A stretch of 64,000 nucleotides of DNA from Alviniconcha marisindica (GCA_018857735.1 JABMCL010001863.1:163501-227500); one strand, 5' to 3'; shown: positions 13,475 to 24,930, numbered from the stretch's first letter. Made by a program: numbers and translations. Notes: generated from the letters alone by a model not told the origin.

Positions 13475-14279
13475 CTTGAAAGTATTCGTCGGCTGATCTC
13501 CCGAATCGCCGAAATCAGAAGGATGTCACTCTGGCGATGCGTGTGAATTCATGTCAGCATACTTTGCGGTCCCTTAACTTATGAGACATTGTTACTGTTG
13601 CATCTGCCTCGTGGTGCAAGGGAGAAAACACAGATGCGAAGGAGAAAAGTACCCTTGAGTTTGACTATCGCGTCAAAACTAGCAAAGATAAGTCAGATCT
13701 GTAATGGAATAAATGTTACTGTTCTGAAAACGATATGTCATTATGCTACACACTTTCGGAACACACCCGAAAATGCACAGACTGTGCACAAGTTACATGG
13801 CACATGTTCAGGCCTGAGTTTTCATTGTTTTGAAGAAACTTCAGGCAGCCATTATGCTTAGACGAAGTTCGCAAAAAGACGCCACATACCCATCCGCTCT
13901 TAAAATATAGCCCTGCAATAATTTTCATTTATTGAAGAATAATAGTAACAGATTGACACTGGTTATCATATCGTCGTGTAACTTTAACAGTGTTTACTTT
14001 TTTAAACTTTTATTAACTGAAAAGCTACACAACAAATATTGCGACACAAAAGCGTAGTAATTCGAAGTTGTCAGCTCGTCGGCAGCAAAAACAATTTTTT
14101 TTTTTTTTTAAATCATACACAACAAGGCTTTCAGAAATTATGGAACTGAAAAGGCTTATATATAGAATATATACAACGTAATTATTTAATCCCATATTAC
14201 TCATAGAAATAAACCGGAAGTAAACATTAGTCCCAGTACTTGTCTCTTTCACTTCCGTTGAGATCGCACCAAGATCAAC
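13475..14279. promoter_or_regulatory. Bidirectional promoter between the acidic-protein gene and RPL39
   Basis: Two first coding exons diverge from this interval, with ATGs at 13474 (minus) and 14280 (plus). The DNA keeps CpGs that are rare in the neighbouring gene bodies. Just before the RPL39 ATG lies a pyrimidine-rich stretch, TCTCTTTCACTTCCG near 14243-14257. It resembles the 5' terminal oligopyrimidine start of ribosomal protein mRNAs and also carries an ETS-type CTTCCG core. There is no clear TATA box. The exact start sites cannot be fixed by eye. Confidence 0.55.
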
Positions 14280-17200
14280 ATGGTAAGCGCTTTGTTGGAT
14301 ATTTTAAATAATAATTTTCTACCATTGTTTTGAACAGCACTATGATTGCACATTAAAGATTTAAATACTAGCACAACATGATGGTAGTCTAATCTGAAGG
14401 GGATGGCTTAAGGCATTGGCAGATTTTGGTGGATTTGAGTCGACAAATAAAGTTTCAGTTTATGCCTGTAGTATTGCAAACTTTGTGTGTGCTCCGAGTC
14501 TGACACAGTGAATACTTTGTGTGTGTATGTGTAGATCAGGCCTTGTGTGCATATAATTTATAACTATGTAAGGATCAGGTAAATTGGCAATGTCCACTTT
14601 TAGCCCCGTCCTCAAATGGTATGAGAATGTGCGTGTGTGGACGGAATGAACTTGAAGTATGCACTACGTTGTCCTATCCACATAATTATTAGTTCATTCC
14701 GTGCTATGCCAGTGCTATACACAAGCACGCGCATCCTCAAACCATTTGAGGACAGCGAACCGACGGGGCTAAAAGTGGATATTGCCGCTCTTGTGTGAAT
14801 TTGCCCCCTCACAGCTAGCCACACTCATGTAAAACATGTATTGATGCCTGTATTGATATACCAGCGATCACCTTAACGCAGGCAGGCATAAGCGCAGAAC
14901 ACAGTCCTTCCTACTTGTTTCTGCGCCATGTTTTGACAAATTAAAAGAGAATATTCTGACATTTTTGAAAGATTCACCCTGTGAGTGTGACATGTCTGTT
15001 GCTCAAATTGTCAACCGTAGTGAAAAGTTGGTCGAATATTTAGCCTTGCCCTACTGCTGTGCCAATAAATGGAAATGTGAGTGGGTGTCAGTGTCAGTTG
15101 AGGTGAAAGTGAATGTGAGAAGTTGAAGAAGGAAGGCGTCAGTATGTGGTTGCATAATGTCAGTTTATTTCCATAAAGATTATGTCAGGATATTTTCAGA
15201 TTGCATTGAAATGATCTATAGATTTGAGGGGGGGGGGGGTGATGCCCACTGGTCATGCACCCAGGCCCTTAGTTTTCAGAGTTTTTCCTTGTGAAACAAT
15301 TCCCATGCCTGGAAAGTGGAAATGGAACTACACAAGGTTCCCAGGGTCCTTAAAGGTGCTTACAATATTGCTTTCAAATTGAATTTGCCAAGTTAGGCCT
15401 TATAAGTCCTTATATTTGCATCACGGTCCTCACAACTTTATACAAGTCTAGCTAATACTAAAAATGCACATGGGTAGTTATCAAAGCCTCCCATTTTTCC
15501 AAGTCAGCGACACTGGACGGTTCCACACATTTACTGAATTTCAAAATCGTTCGGACATCGGTTGAGATGATGTCTGATTCTGAAGCAGACGATGCTTTCC
15601 TCCATGTTCATTTAGATCATGTGCAGCTGAAATCACGGTCACAAGATTACACGATAACTTCTGGGTCAGCCATTTGGTTGCAAAAGTTGAACTGTGCAGA
15701 GATGCCAAGAAAATGTTTGATCCAAGATCGCATACCAGGATTTAGGTCTAAAAGATAAGCTGGACAGACACTGCTGGCTTGCAAAATTCAGCTAATTTTT
15801 TGTGTTCCTTACTGTTACAATGGTCCTTACAAAATCTAGTATTGGTCCTTACAAGTCCATATAAGGTCCTTATTTGGCACTAGTCCCAAGTTCCTGGGTA
15901 CCATGCTACAAGTCTTACCTTTTGTGTGTATGTGTGATTGTGCCACGGTTCATGTGTGTGTGTGCCATGGTATGTGTGTGATATTGTTTTAATTGCTGTG
16001 TGTGGTACTTTAATTAATTGTTTTACAAGTATGTGTAATGCGATCTTAAGTTCATTACTATTTTATGATGACATCACAGTTGTTCTATATATATATGACT
16101 TAGTGCCAAAAGGTGCGCAAGAAAAGAGGACAGAGGTACTAGAAAATAAAGTTGACAGGATGTGAGTGAGTAATGCATTTTTTGAATGAACACATGTGAA
16201 GTCATCCACCAATGAAGGGAGAAGGCAGTGCTGCTCTTCGTTCCTGAGAAATTTGACTTTCAGTGTGATTTGTGACAAGATGTTGAACAATACACATTAC
16301 AACAAGCCTACATCACTGTGCTGCTAATCATGCAGTAAACTGTGAAAACCCAACTGATCTTACAAGATGTGATCCACATGAGTATTACCAAGTAAACTGT
16401 TGTTGTTCTGTGTCACACAGGACAGCATGCTACGCATAGTTTGTTGCAATACATAACGTTCAACATACAGCCAATCTTGAACATTTTTAAATGAATAAAA
16501 AGCAACACATTTTGAAATATAAACAGTTAATCTTTAATAGAACAATATGTGACAAGGAAGATTTGATGACTTTTTCCCCTCAAATTTAAGCTTTCTTGAC
16601 ATAAACAGCAAATAATGTAAGAAATATGTTGAACATGACTATTTCAACAAGATGTACAATGGTGTTTGTTTCTTGATGAAAATGATAAATCAGTAACTTT
16701 TTATTGCAGTAGAGTATAAAGACACATAACTATTTCCATGTGAACAGTTTTTGCTGCATTAATTTTGTTGTAGTGGATAGCATAATGTTAAATAGACGAC
16801 ATGGTACTTTGTTTTTCATAACAAAATAAATAATACTTATTATTTAACAAACAAGTAAGTGTTTTGTAAGAGAAAATGGAGCAAGTAAGAGTGAGTGCAA
16901 CTTTTGCTGCTTTTGGGTGTCACAGGAAAACACGCAGCCTGTCAAAAAATGCGTTTCTTGGTCATGTTGACTCGGGTGCCTAGGACAAAAATAGTTAAAC
17001 AGTTAATTTAAAAGTGAAAGAATTAATAATAATAATTAGAAAAAATCGTAATTAATATTACCAAAAAAAAATCACAGCCAAAGAATAATGCTATTAAGAT
17101 CGACACCTTACATTTTTAGAACTCTGGAAGGCAGACAGGCATGGTCACTATGATTATGTCGAACGTTATTATTTCCACAGCTTGTGTTGTAATCGTAATG

Positions 17201-19605
17201 TTCAACATCTAACTTGACGACTTTAACCTGCGTAAATTCGAATTGTCTACCATATATGATGATTTGTTTGAAGACGTAGTTTGTAAACAAAATGAACTGC
17301 GTTAAGCGCAAGCAAAAAATGTAAAGAGTACGATCAGAATATACTGTTTATAACCAATCTGCTGTCGCACATTACGATTTCAACACGCACCCATGTTGTA
17401 AGAAACTCGGTGAAAACAAATTTTTGAAAGCATCTGAACAAACTTTAGATCGACAGCAACAAAAACTCACTCTGTATGCTAACATTCCGATACTTTTAAA
17501 AGATTCGGCATATACCAATATAAATATCGTATAACCGGAAGATTTGACTAAATCTCTGATGAACGTTTAAATAAAGTTGAACGTTACGGTCTTCGAAAAT
17601 ATTACCACACACCTTTCGCATATCAGAACGTCTCTTCCATGCGGCCATGTGCTAAAAGCAAATGACCCAGATGTATAACATGGCTGACCGGAAGTAGTGC
17701 AAAAGCGCAAAAACTTATTTTTTTCCTTTTGCTTGTTTAATACGTTGTTGAACGTTATTTATTGCAACAATTTTATGAAGAATGGCAAAATATATTTTAA
17801 AAACTACCCAGACATTTGGCAGTAAAATAAACATTGGCGCCTGATGCAGTGACGTACCACAGTGACTGGAGTAAAGTTTCGATGAAAGAGAAAGTCCGTT
17901 CTTCACTAGATTGTCTGCGGATGCTGGTCATGAAACATTTCAACACACATAACGTTCGACCGAAGGATATTTCGGAGCCTCTAACTCCAAAAACATAGTG
18001 ATAATCGATTTTATATGCACTGTGTAAAGCGATATCTCCTCTGTGCAAATCGGTGACTGAGGTAATGTTTTGATTCATCATGTACGTGAATGAAAGCATC
18101 GAAAGCACTCACCGTGAGCATGTCCGTTTTCAGGGGTCGAATTTCGTGGCGCTTTTCACTTTCAAAAAATTATATTTCTCCAGCTGCTCCAGATTTGGAG
18201 CTCATATTGTTTCCCTGTAATACTGACCAATTATGAACGCACACACAAAGCAACAACAAGACAAGTGTTTGAAACTGATTTTATTGACAGTCAAAAATCG
18301 GACCCCCCGTTTGCGCACCTTTTGGCACTAAGTCATATATATTTATAACTATAACTATGGTTAAAGTAAGACTCTTTTGTTGGTGGTGTTGTGTTTGTTG
18401 TTCTCTTAACTTTATGTATTATTATTTTACGAGCCTGCCATGACCACAACAAAATTGCCCCTTGTGGGATGATTAAAGTGTTTTTTTTAATTGAATTGAT
18501 TGCTGTCAGCCTACTGAATTTGGGTTCAGTGGTTGATTAAATGCATTGGCTGAATCTTTGGAGTGCTTTTGGTTTAGCCATATCTTAAGTGCCATTGTGA
18601 TAAACATACACAAAGCATTCACATTCACTTATGGTTATACTTTTTATAAAACTTGCAATCATGATTCATGTTCATAATCTGCTAGACAGATTTTTAAGGG
18701 GTATTTTCACTCCTTACTATGAATTTTAAAGCACAATTTTTATGTACAGAGTGATGGTCTAAAGGGTGAATTTGAGGTCTTAGTGTGTGAATAAGCACAG
18801 ACTAAATGGGTTTTGCGAGCCCTGCTCAGTAAGCAGCAACTGTACCTGCCAGCTGATGTTGGTCACAATGTGTAGTCAGTAGTGCATCTAGTTGAAAGAG
18901 ACCTAGGTTTAACAATATGTTTGTATTGTACCTGTATTTGTAGTTTTTGTTAATGCTTTATTATACTTTTTGTCTATTATAGTTTTATAATATTATGTGT
19001 TAACATGCAATTTGTTGTGCAGGGTGCCCACAAGAGTTTTAGGGTGAAGATGAAACTTGCCAAGAAGATTAAGCAAAATAGACCCATCCCACAGTGGGTC
19101 CGCATGAAAACAGGCAATACCATCAGGTGAGATTGTGAATTAAATTTCTAATTAGACTTCTAACTCACATGTTTAATGCATATTTTATGCAGTTCAGAAT
19201 GCTGCATATTCATGTGCATTTTTTTAGATCATGACAATGTGTGCGCAAAAATTGAAGGGCTGATTTTCCTGACTAGCTACCAACGGGAATAAATGTAGAA
19301 AGGAGTACAGCAGTGCTTTCTTTGCTTGAACTGTCTTTCCTTGCCCTGCTTTTCAATAACTAAAAATAGCAATCTGTCCTGACAGGAAAACAGCAATATT
19401 TACTGATTTCACTTTCGCAACACTGTTTTACTGATTTCACTTTATTGTTGATTTTTTCCTGATCTGCATGAAACAGACTGAGAGCAGAGTAAATGTAAAA
19501 GTGGTAGCAAGATGCAATATTTTGCTCTTTTTTTCAAAAGGGGAAACAAAAAGTTATGATAGACACTGACAACTGATAGTACTAGAGCCAAGTCTCTCTC
19601 TCTGG

Positions 19606-19701
<96 letters not shown>

Positions 19702-20106
19702 AGCATGTATGACCTTGCACTTGCAGTAAGCCCACCAGCAAAAAATTAAAAAACAAACAAACATTGGTGTTAACCATTTGCATGATGTTGAGTTCTGTGC
19801 AAAAGGGGCTTCAGCTGGGTGTTGACAGAATTTAATCACGATAGGTAGACCTAGTTACATCTAGACTAAAGAACTAGGATAAAACTATTGATGGCAGATG
19901 CTCACTGGAATGGAGGGACCTTGTGTGTAGGACAGCAGCATGGTCATGCAGAAGGGAGGGCATGCAGGGAGTTTTGGGGCTGGTCAGATCGTCTCTTTTC
20001 ACATTTTATATGTTTTTGTTTGTTTGGTTTTAGTAATAATGCCCTTCTTGCTTTCAGGTACAATGCCAAGAGGCGTCACTGGCGCAGAACCAAGCTCAAG
20101 ATGTAA
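14280..20106 (+). CDS. RPL39: Ribosomal protein eL39 (RPL39), 51 aa, three exons
   Basis: The spliced product begins [20 protein letters not shown] and ends [16 protein letters not shown]. It is a clear eL39, a very basic component of the large cytosolic ribosomal subunit that lines the lower peptide exit tunnel. Exon 1 is only the ATG codon (14280-14282, donor GTAAGC), a layout known from vertebrate RPL39. Exon 2 is 19023-19126 and exon 3 is 20058-20106, splitting an arginine codon (AG|G). The total of 156 nt gives 51 residues plus stop, the usual family length. The invariant NRPIPQW and [10 protein letters not shown] segments are present. The first intron (4.74 kb) carries a MITE and a 2.25 kb DNA transposon. 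The second carries a CT/CA microsatellite. The gene appears intact, and spliced introns rule out a processed pseudogene. Confidence 0.97.
14586..14786. mobile_element. Short MITE-like inverted-repeat element in RPL39 intron 1
   Basis: The left end GGCAATGTCCACTTTTAGCC (14586 on) is the near-perfect inverse of the right end GGCTAAAAGTGGATATTGCC (ending 14786). The complementarity continues inward through the CCTCAAATGG region, with a roughly 10-base indel, giving a full-length stem of about 200 bases. There is no coding capacity. The superfamily is not determined. Confidence 0.7.
15341..15900. repeat. Intronic stretch with recurrent GGTCCTTACAA-type motifs
   Basis: Variants of (A/G)GTCCTTA(C/T)A(A/T) recur around 15341-15440 and 15810-15880, flanking a small open stretch near 15567-15758. 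The pattern suggests the degenerate ends of an old insertion. I recognise no product in the middle. Confidence 0.3.
16089..18342. mobile_element. 2.25 kb DNA transposon with perfect 32-bp terminal inverted repeats
   Basis: Positions 16089-16120 contain TGACTTAGTGCCAAAAGGTG within a 32-base sequence whose exact reverse complement is 18311-18342. Perfect ends 2.2 kb apart imply a fairly recent insertion. The outermost eight bases are an AT repeat, so the true terminus may be at GACTTAGTGCC with an AT-rich target duplication. No transposase domain is recognisable in any frame, so it is likely non-autonomous. Its interior is richer in CpG than the host intron. On the minus strand it contains exon-like pieces at about 18232-18112, 17646-17608 and 16976-16690. 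The superfamily is not resolved. Confidence 0.8.
19593..19698. repeat. CT then CA compound microsatellite in RPL39 intron 2
   Basis: A pure CT array changes to a pure CA array, a compound form repeated several times elsewhere in this window. Confidence 0.95.
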
Positions 20107-20119
20107 AGCTTCCTGTTCA

Positions 20120-20125
20120 AATAAA
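20120..20125 (+). terminator. RPL39 polyadenylation signal
   Basis: AATAAA lies 14 bases after the TAA stop of RPL39. That is very close, but ribosomal protein 3' UTRs are short in many animals. Confidence 0.7.
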
Positions 20126-20394
20126 AAATTCACTGATTATAACATCTCAAAGATCTTCAAATGTACATGGTCTAGTTTTTTATGCCAACATTGTGAATCC
20201 AAATTGCTTTCATGCCAACAATATATGAGACATTCATGTCACTGTTTTGGATTGTCCACAAATGAAGATTATTAAAGATGTTTTAAACAGTGCTTGAAGA
20301 GCTTTGTGTTTCGTTTGAGCAGTCAGCTTGCCGTGTGTAAGAGATGCTATTAATTGACATGTCTGAATTTTAATTATCAGACCACAATTACCCA

Positions 20395-21505
20395 ATCATT
20401 GCAGACAAGACAACCACACTTTCCACCATCTTTTTGCCCACCAGTTCAGAACCATAGTCGATGACAGTCATTGAATTACTGATCACATACCATTCAAACA
20501 TGATACCAACATCCATGACATGCTGGTGCGATCTCTGCTGCGTCAACCAACCCCAAGAACACCAGGGATGACTCCATGCAATCAAGCAAAATGTGGAACA
20601 TGTTCTTTCATCTGCACCAGCACCAACATTACTGGCCCTAAGTTCACGAAACAGTTCAACTGCCTGACATACAACATTGTATATATTTTTCATTGCACTG
20701 AGATCCACTCAACTCTACATTGGTGAAACTGGACACACCTTTGACGCACGCAATGTTTTAATATCTGCAAAGTGTTCTTTGAAGCGGGTGCTTCAAAGAA
20801 CACTGCAGATATTAAAACACTGGAGACAAACCTGATGCTAATCACTTAAAACTGACCACAACATTCACATAAAAGGACTGGCTTCTCCATACAGATGGTG
20901 CGAATGACAGAGAAGACATGGATTCACACCTGATTTTTTAAATATAGCAGCTGAAAAATGGGTGGAATGAATGAAACACTATAACATCACTTGGCTGGTG
21001 TCTACTTAGACCTTATGTGGCTGTAAATATGCTGTTGAATATGTAGGCTTTTTTCCCTCTCACTCCCTTCACTGTAGCCTACTATAGTCATGCAGATGTG
21101 TTAAGAGTGTATGTCCACATGTGTAGTGCACTCTCCCTCGTTGTTTTGTTTTCACATAAAGGACTGGCTTCTCTTTACAGCGTGAATGACAAAAAAGACA
21201 TTGAATCACACTTGACTGATAAACTTGGCAGCAGGAAGCCAGGTGGAATGAATGACAGACTATAACCATACTTGGCTGGTGTCTATATTTAGACCATACA
21301 TGGCTGTAAATATGCTGTTGAATATGTAGGATTCCTCCAAACACTGGACAGGAAAACAACATGGCTCGACGAAAAACATTTAAGTGATTTAGCTTTTCAA
21401 CTCATTTTTCATGTTTTCCACTGTTTAAGTGTCATTTTGTAGTTTACCCAAAAATCTGCAGATTGTGTTTTTGTCTTAATAAATAGCATTCTTTTGAACC
21501 TTTTA
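20395..21505 (+). pseudogene. Penelope-like element fragment: GIY-YIG endonuclease region plus 3' region
   Basis: The reading from about 20395 gives the Cys-rich signature PCNQAKCGTCSFI, then ITGPKFTKQFNCLTYNIVYI, then after a frameshift LYIGETGHTFDAR near 20715-20753. The order (CxxxxCxxC linker, then a Y-x-G-E-T-G-x-x-x-x-x-R block) is that of the C-terminal GIY-YIG endonuclease of Penelope-like elements. Two similar 170-base segments follow (about 20870-21050 and 21165-21335, both with TGGCTGTAAATATGCTGTTG), and then a tail ending in an AATAAA-containing TTAATAAATAG near 21480. The same tail recurs at 22.9, 31.8-32.3 and 33.9 kb. The fragment is broken and non-functional. Confidence 0.6.
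20754..20820. repeat. Nearly perfect 30-bp-stem hairpin
   Basis: TTTTAATATCTGCAAAGTGT and TTCTTTGAAG are followed after about six bases by the reverse complement through AACACTGCAGATATTAAAAC, with a single unpaired base. It lies right after the GIY-YIG motif of the Penelope-like fragment, and its right arm is probably the original sequence that was duplicated in inverted order. Confidence 0.8.
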
Positions 21506-21539
21506 TGTGTAACTAATCACATGGTTTAGCAATGAGATG

Positions 21540-22195
21540 ATAATGATGATGAAGTGATACTTAATGTCCTCAGATGTCGGCTGAGATATTAGGGACAAGC
21601 TGAGACCAATGCCAAAGCATGGTTCAATAAATCTTTACATCCATGGAAGCCAGAAGGCTTGTTAGGACGGACAGCCCAGGACGGCCACCTCGACACAGCT
21701 CCTGAACTATGACAATGAGATGTTGTTGATCGCTTTTATATAGTGCTATTAGTATTATCCGCTTTCGAGCAGACTCGCTGCGCCCGGATGTGATTATACA
21801 TGAGTGAATAGCTTTTTTATTGTGCGTTTTTGAATATCCACCAAAGTGGTGTGCTTACAGCTCTGGCATGGCTGGTGCCACATGAAACTGCTGCCATCTC
21901 ACCATGTTCTGTGTATACAAATTACCATGCACCATGTCACTTCATGCAAAGCCACACACATAAGGTGCATGCGAGTTTAGCTGTAACCTGCACTTTTGGC
22001 AGAATGACTGGGGTCTTTTATGTGCTACTGCGGTAACGCGGGGGTGGAACAGATACCGAAATAAGAGTCGGCACAGAAAGTTGACCCTGGAGAAGAAAAT
22101 TCTCCCGCTGCTCCTGCAGGGATTCAAAACTGTGACCTTTTGACCACAAGTCTGGCACTCTAACCACTGAGCTATCCCCACTCCCTGAGATAAAG
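21540..22195 (-). mobile_element. tRNA-derived SINE (head near 22195)
   Basis: On the minus strand from about 22195 the sequence starts with GGGGATAGCTCAGTGGTTAG (tRNA A box) followed by a B-box-like GTTTTGAATCCCTGC near 22120. This is a standard tRNA-derived SINE head. The body contains the common ending blocks near 22030-22100 and runs leftward to about 21725. The segment 21540-21610 carries a TTAATGTCCTC...TATTAGGGACA motif pair shared with other repeats in the window and may be a separate element. Confidence 0.7.
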
Positions 22196-22869
22196 ACAGC
22201 AGTAACCATGCAGGATATTGCCAAAGTACACCAGAGAACATATGAAACATTTCTGCACATGTCTGTGTCGGCATGTGCATGCAAGTCAGACGGGTCTTCC
22301 ATCTGTTGTAATGTGCTATGCAGACTTCACAGTTTAACAATTTCATTGGTGGGTGTTCAGTTTGCCGAGTCATTTAGCCATCTTGTCACCAAAATATATT
22401 TTGATTTGGACATGCATTTTAGGTGTAACTGACGCTTGTTTACAGTACCCCTCACTCAGTTGTGAGTTGGAAAGGTGATGAAAAATCTTGCCAGTGGGAT
22501 AGATTACATTTTAAATCCAGTTTTTAGTTTTTGAGTAGGCTAACATTTTAGATTGTAGCTTGTCTTTCAGCATACAGTAATTTTCTTTTTTTTAGAACAG
22601 TGGAAAGCGGATCTCAATTACACACTCCAGTGCAGAGTGTTGTGAATGTGTGTTTACGTGTGAGTGTGTATGCAGAGATGAAACTTGTATTCTTGCACGC
22701 AAATGTGCACACATTTTTCGTATGTTCCCCAATCCACTTTGGCAGTATTCTGCATGGTTACTCCAGTGTCTTTATCTCATTGTTTACATTACAGTGGCAG
22801 TTGGGTAAAAGGAGCGTCTGATGAGTGGTGGTGCCTGGTGAATGCAAAACTTGCTTCAAAAATCTGAAA

Positions 22870-23154
22870 CAAAATGACTGCTAGTGTTCTAAAACAAGAT
22901 CCAAATGTAAAAAGGTTCAAACGAACGCTTACTTATTTTGACACGGACACAGTATGCAAATTTTCGGGGAAATTTTCAAATGTAATTGTCAAGCCACAAA
23001 ACGACACTTAAACAACATTGAACAGATAAAAGGTTAAAAACGAAAAATGCTTGGAAGATTGTTGACATATAACAGGTGTTAACACTTGTATTCCCCAACC
23101 TAATAGGTGTTAACACCTATTATACATCATTGTCATGCCAACAATCTTCCAAGC
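22870..23154 (-). repeat. Penelope-type 3' tail plus palindrome
   Basis: From 22870 to about 23045 the minus strand matches the tails at 21.4 and 32.2 kb (shared AAACGACACTTAAACAAC on the plus strand). It is directly joined to an inverted repeat at 23049-23154. The outer arms there are GCTTGGAAGATTGTTG and CAACAATCTTCCAAGC, and the inner arms hold two copies of the palindrome GGTGTTAACACC or a near match. Confidence 0.7.
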
Positions 23155-23869
23155 ACTGAACAAGTGACAAAAACTCAGCCAAAACAAGACTGCATTTCAG
23201 TTTCTCAGACAAGTTGGTTGTTGCTGAAAGTAAATGACATGTTTTAAAAATCTGAATTTTTGCACTTTTTCTCACTGTAGGGTAGGGAAAGTTGTCAGTG
23301 GCGACATGAAAAAGCTGTTTTGGGTGAGAAAGGGAAGTAAACTGTAACTGTAATACAGATATGGTTAAGTCAAAAATGCTTACGTCAAACTTCACTTAAG
23401 TTGAAGCTTTTTTTATTTTTTGACCAAAGCTGCTCTTTGTATGACTTGATTTGACAATGGACAAGTTGAATTTCAATTAAGTCAAACATGTTTTCTCACT
23501 CAAATAAGTTGAAGCCACTGCGCCCAGATTCCTCACTTAGCTGCTGGCCCGCTACAAGCTTTACAACATAAATCTTATAGGCAGGTGGCGGTTCAGGTTG
23601 CATGTTACTGTTTTCGCCAGTATTGGTAAGCAGTTTATTATGTGAATGCTTTGTCACAATAGGTTTGCAGATCACGTTTCTGGCATACCAGCTCTTGACC
23701 CTCCCTCAACAGGATGAGCCTTTATAAAGTGCAGTGTGTGACAGCTGGGAAAAGTGTGTGCACACACTGCACTTTATTATTATGATTATTATTATTGATC
23801 ACTAGTATATTTATTATTATTATTATTATTATTGGTCACTAGTATACGGAAATATTTCTGCTCTCAAGC

Positions 23870-24300
23870 AGACTCACTGCACTCATGTCGCATGTGATCC
23901 TGAGTGAGTGACTACATCCTTTTCTTCTTTTTTATAGTGCATTTTCTCCTAGACAGGTCAACTTCCAATTCAGTGATGGGGCGACCATCCCCAACGTGGC
24001 GTGTTCACAGGTGGCGGATAGTGGGAAGACCCCCAGATATTGAGGGTTAGCTGTGAACTAAGCCAGCTTGCTGGACGAATAAGCAGTCATGCACCTAAAC
24101 TGGCGGTGCTCCTACTAGGACGGGGTGGGGTAGCAGGTGGCTCTGCTACACCTAAACAAATGCCTCATGTGTCCATTGAGGGGATCATCAGTGAACACAG
24201 GTCGCTATAAGCCCTAGCTACGGGGTGGGATCCCCGGACCCCCCCCCCCCCCCCCTCCCCTCTTGCTCCCAGGACAGGAGCTAAGTTCGAGGTAACCCCG
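23870..24300. mobile_element. SINE or retroelement 5' fragment
   Basis: Positions 23870-23925 resemble the start of the SINE body near 21770-21815 (both carry GAGCAGACTC(A/G)CTGC and GAGTGA...CTTTT). The rest is GC-rich repeat DNA that leads into the endonuclease fragment. A poly-C tract lies at about 24239-24255. Confidence 0.45.
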
Positions 24301-24599
24301 ACATAAAACCTAGAGGGCTGAAGATGGAGGTACTGAGCTACTGGCGTTCTCCAGAAAATCACGGTACCATGGACAACTTGAAAAATACCAGGAGTACATT
24401 GACAGACAGCTGCGACATGACTGACGCTTGCCCACTGAGGACCCTCCAGGCTGGAGCAGCGTCGAGCTCCGAGCCTCAAGGAGCCCACCATCAGATACTG
24501 GAGGACCCTCCTGGCCGCCTTGCCACTCCAGGGGGCAGGGGAGGAAAGCTACTGGTAGCACTCCAACCTCAACCAGGACGCATTGACTTTTCCAAGTCA

Positions 24600-24930
24600 T
24601 GCACAGGAATGCAGAGGGTGTCAGAACAAAAGACAGAGCTGGAGCATATCCTGCACGAGAAGAGCGTCAACATCTGCTGCATCTAGGAAACCCACCTACA
24701 GAGCAGGCGGCAGGCCTTTAAGATCAAAGGCTACCAGTGCTTCATGTCAGACAGAACGAACAATAACAATATACTTTATTAATCCCAGTGGGAAATTAAA
24801 GCTGTCGTTCGATCACACAACGAAGAATGATGAAGACAGATGCAGACGGAATTTTGACACTTGTCAGAAACAACATCCATGTCTGTGAGACTGTAGTTCA
24901 TATGCGGCAAGATGCTGAGTACTGAATAAA
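24600..24930 (+). pseudogene. Non-LTR retrotransposon endonuclease (EN) fragment with a nested insert
   Basis: The reading gives RNAEGVRTK, then after a frameshift KTELEHILHEKSVNICCI, a stop in place of Gln, ETHLQS, and FKIKGYQCFMSDRTN. These are motifs of the apurinic-like endonuclease N-terminus of non-LTR elements. The reading resumes near 24835 with TDADGILTLVRNNIHVCETV. In between, about 24755-24832 is an inserted piece with CAATATACTTTATTAATCCC, a common SINE tail style, flanked by repeated GACAGA. The fragment is degenerate. Confidence 0.7.
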
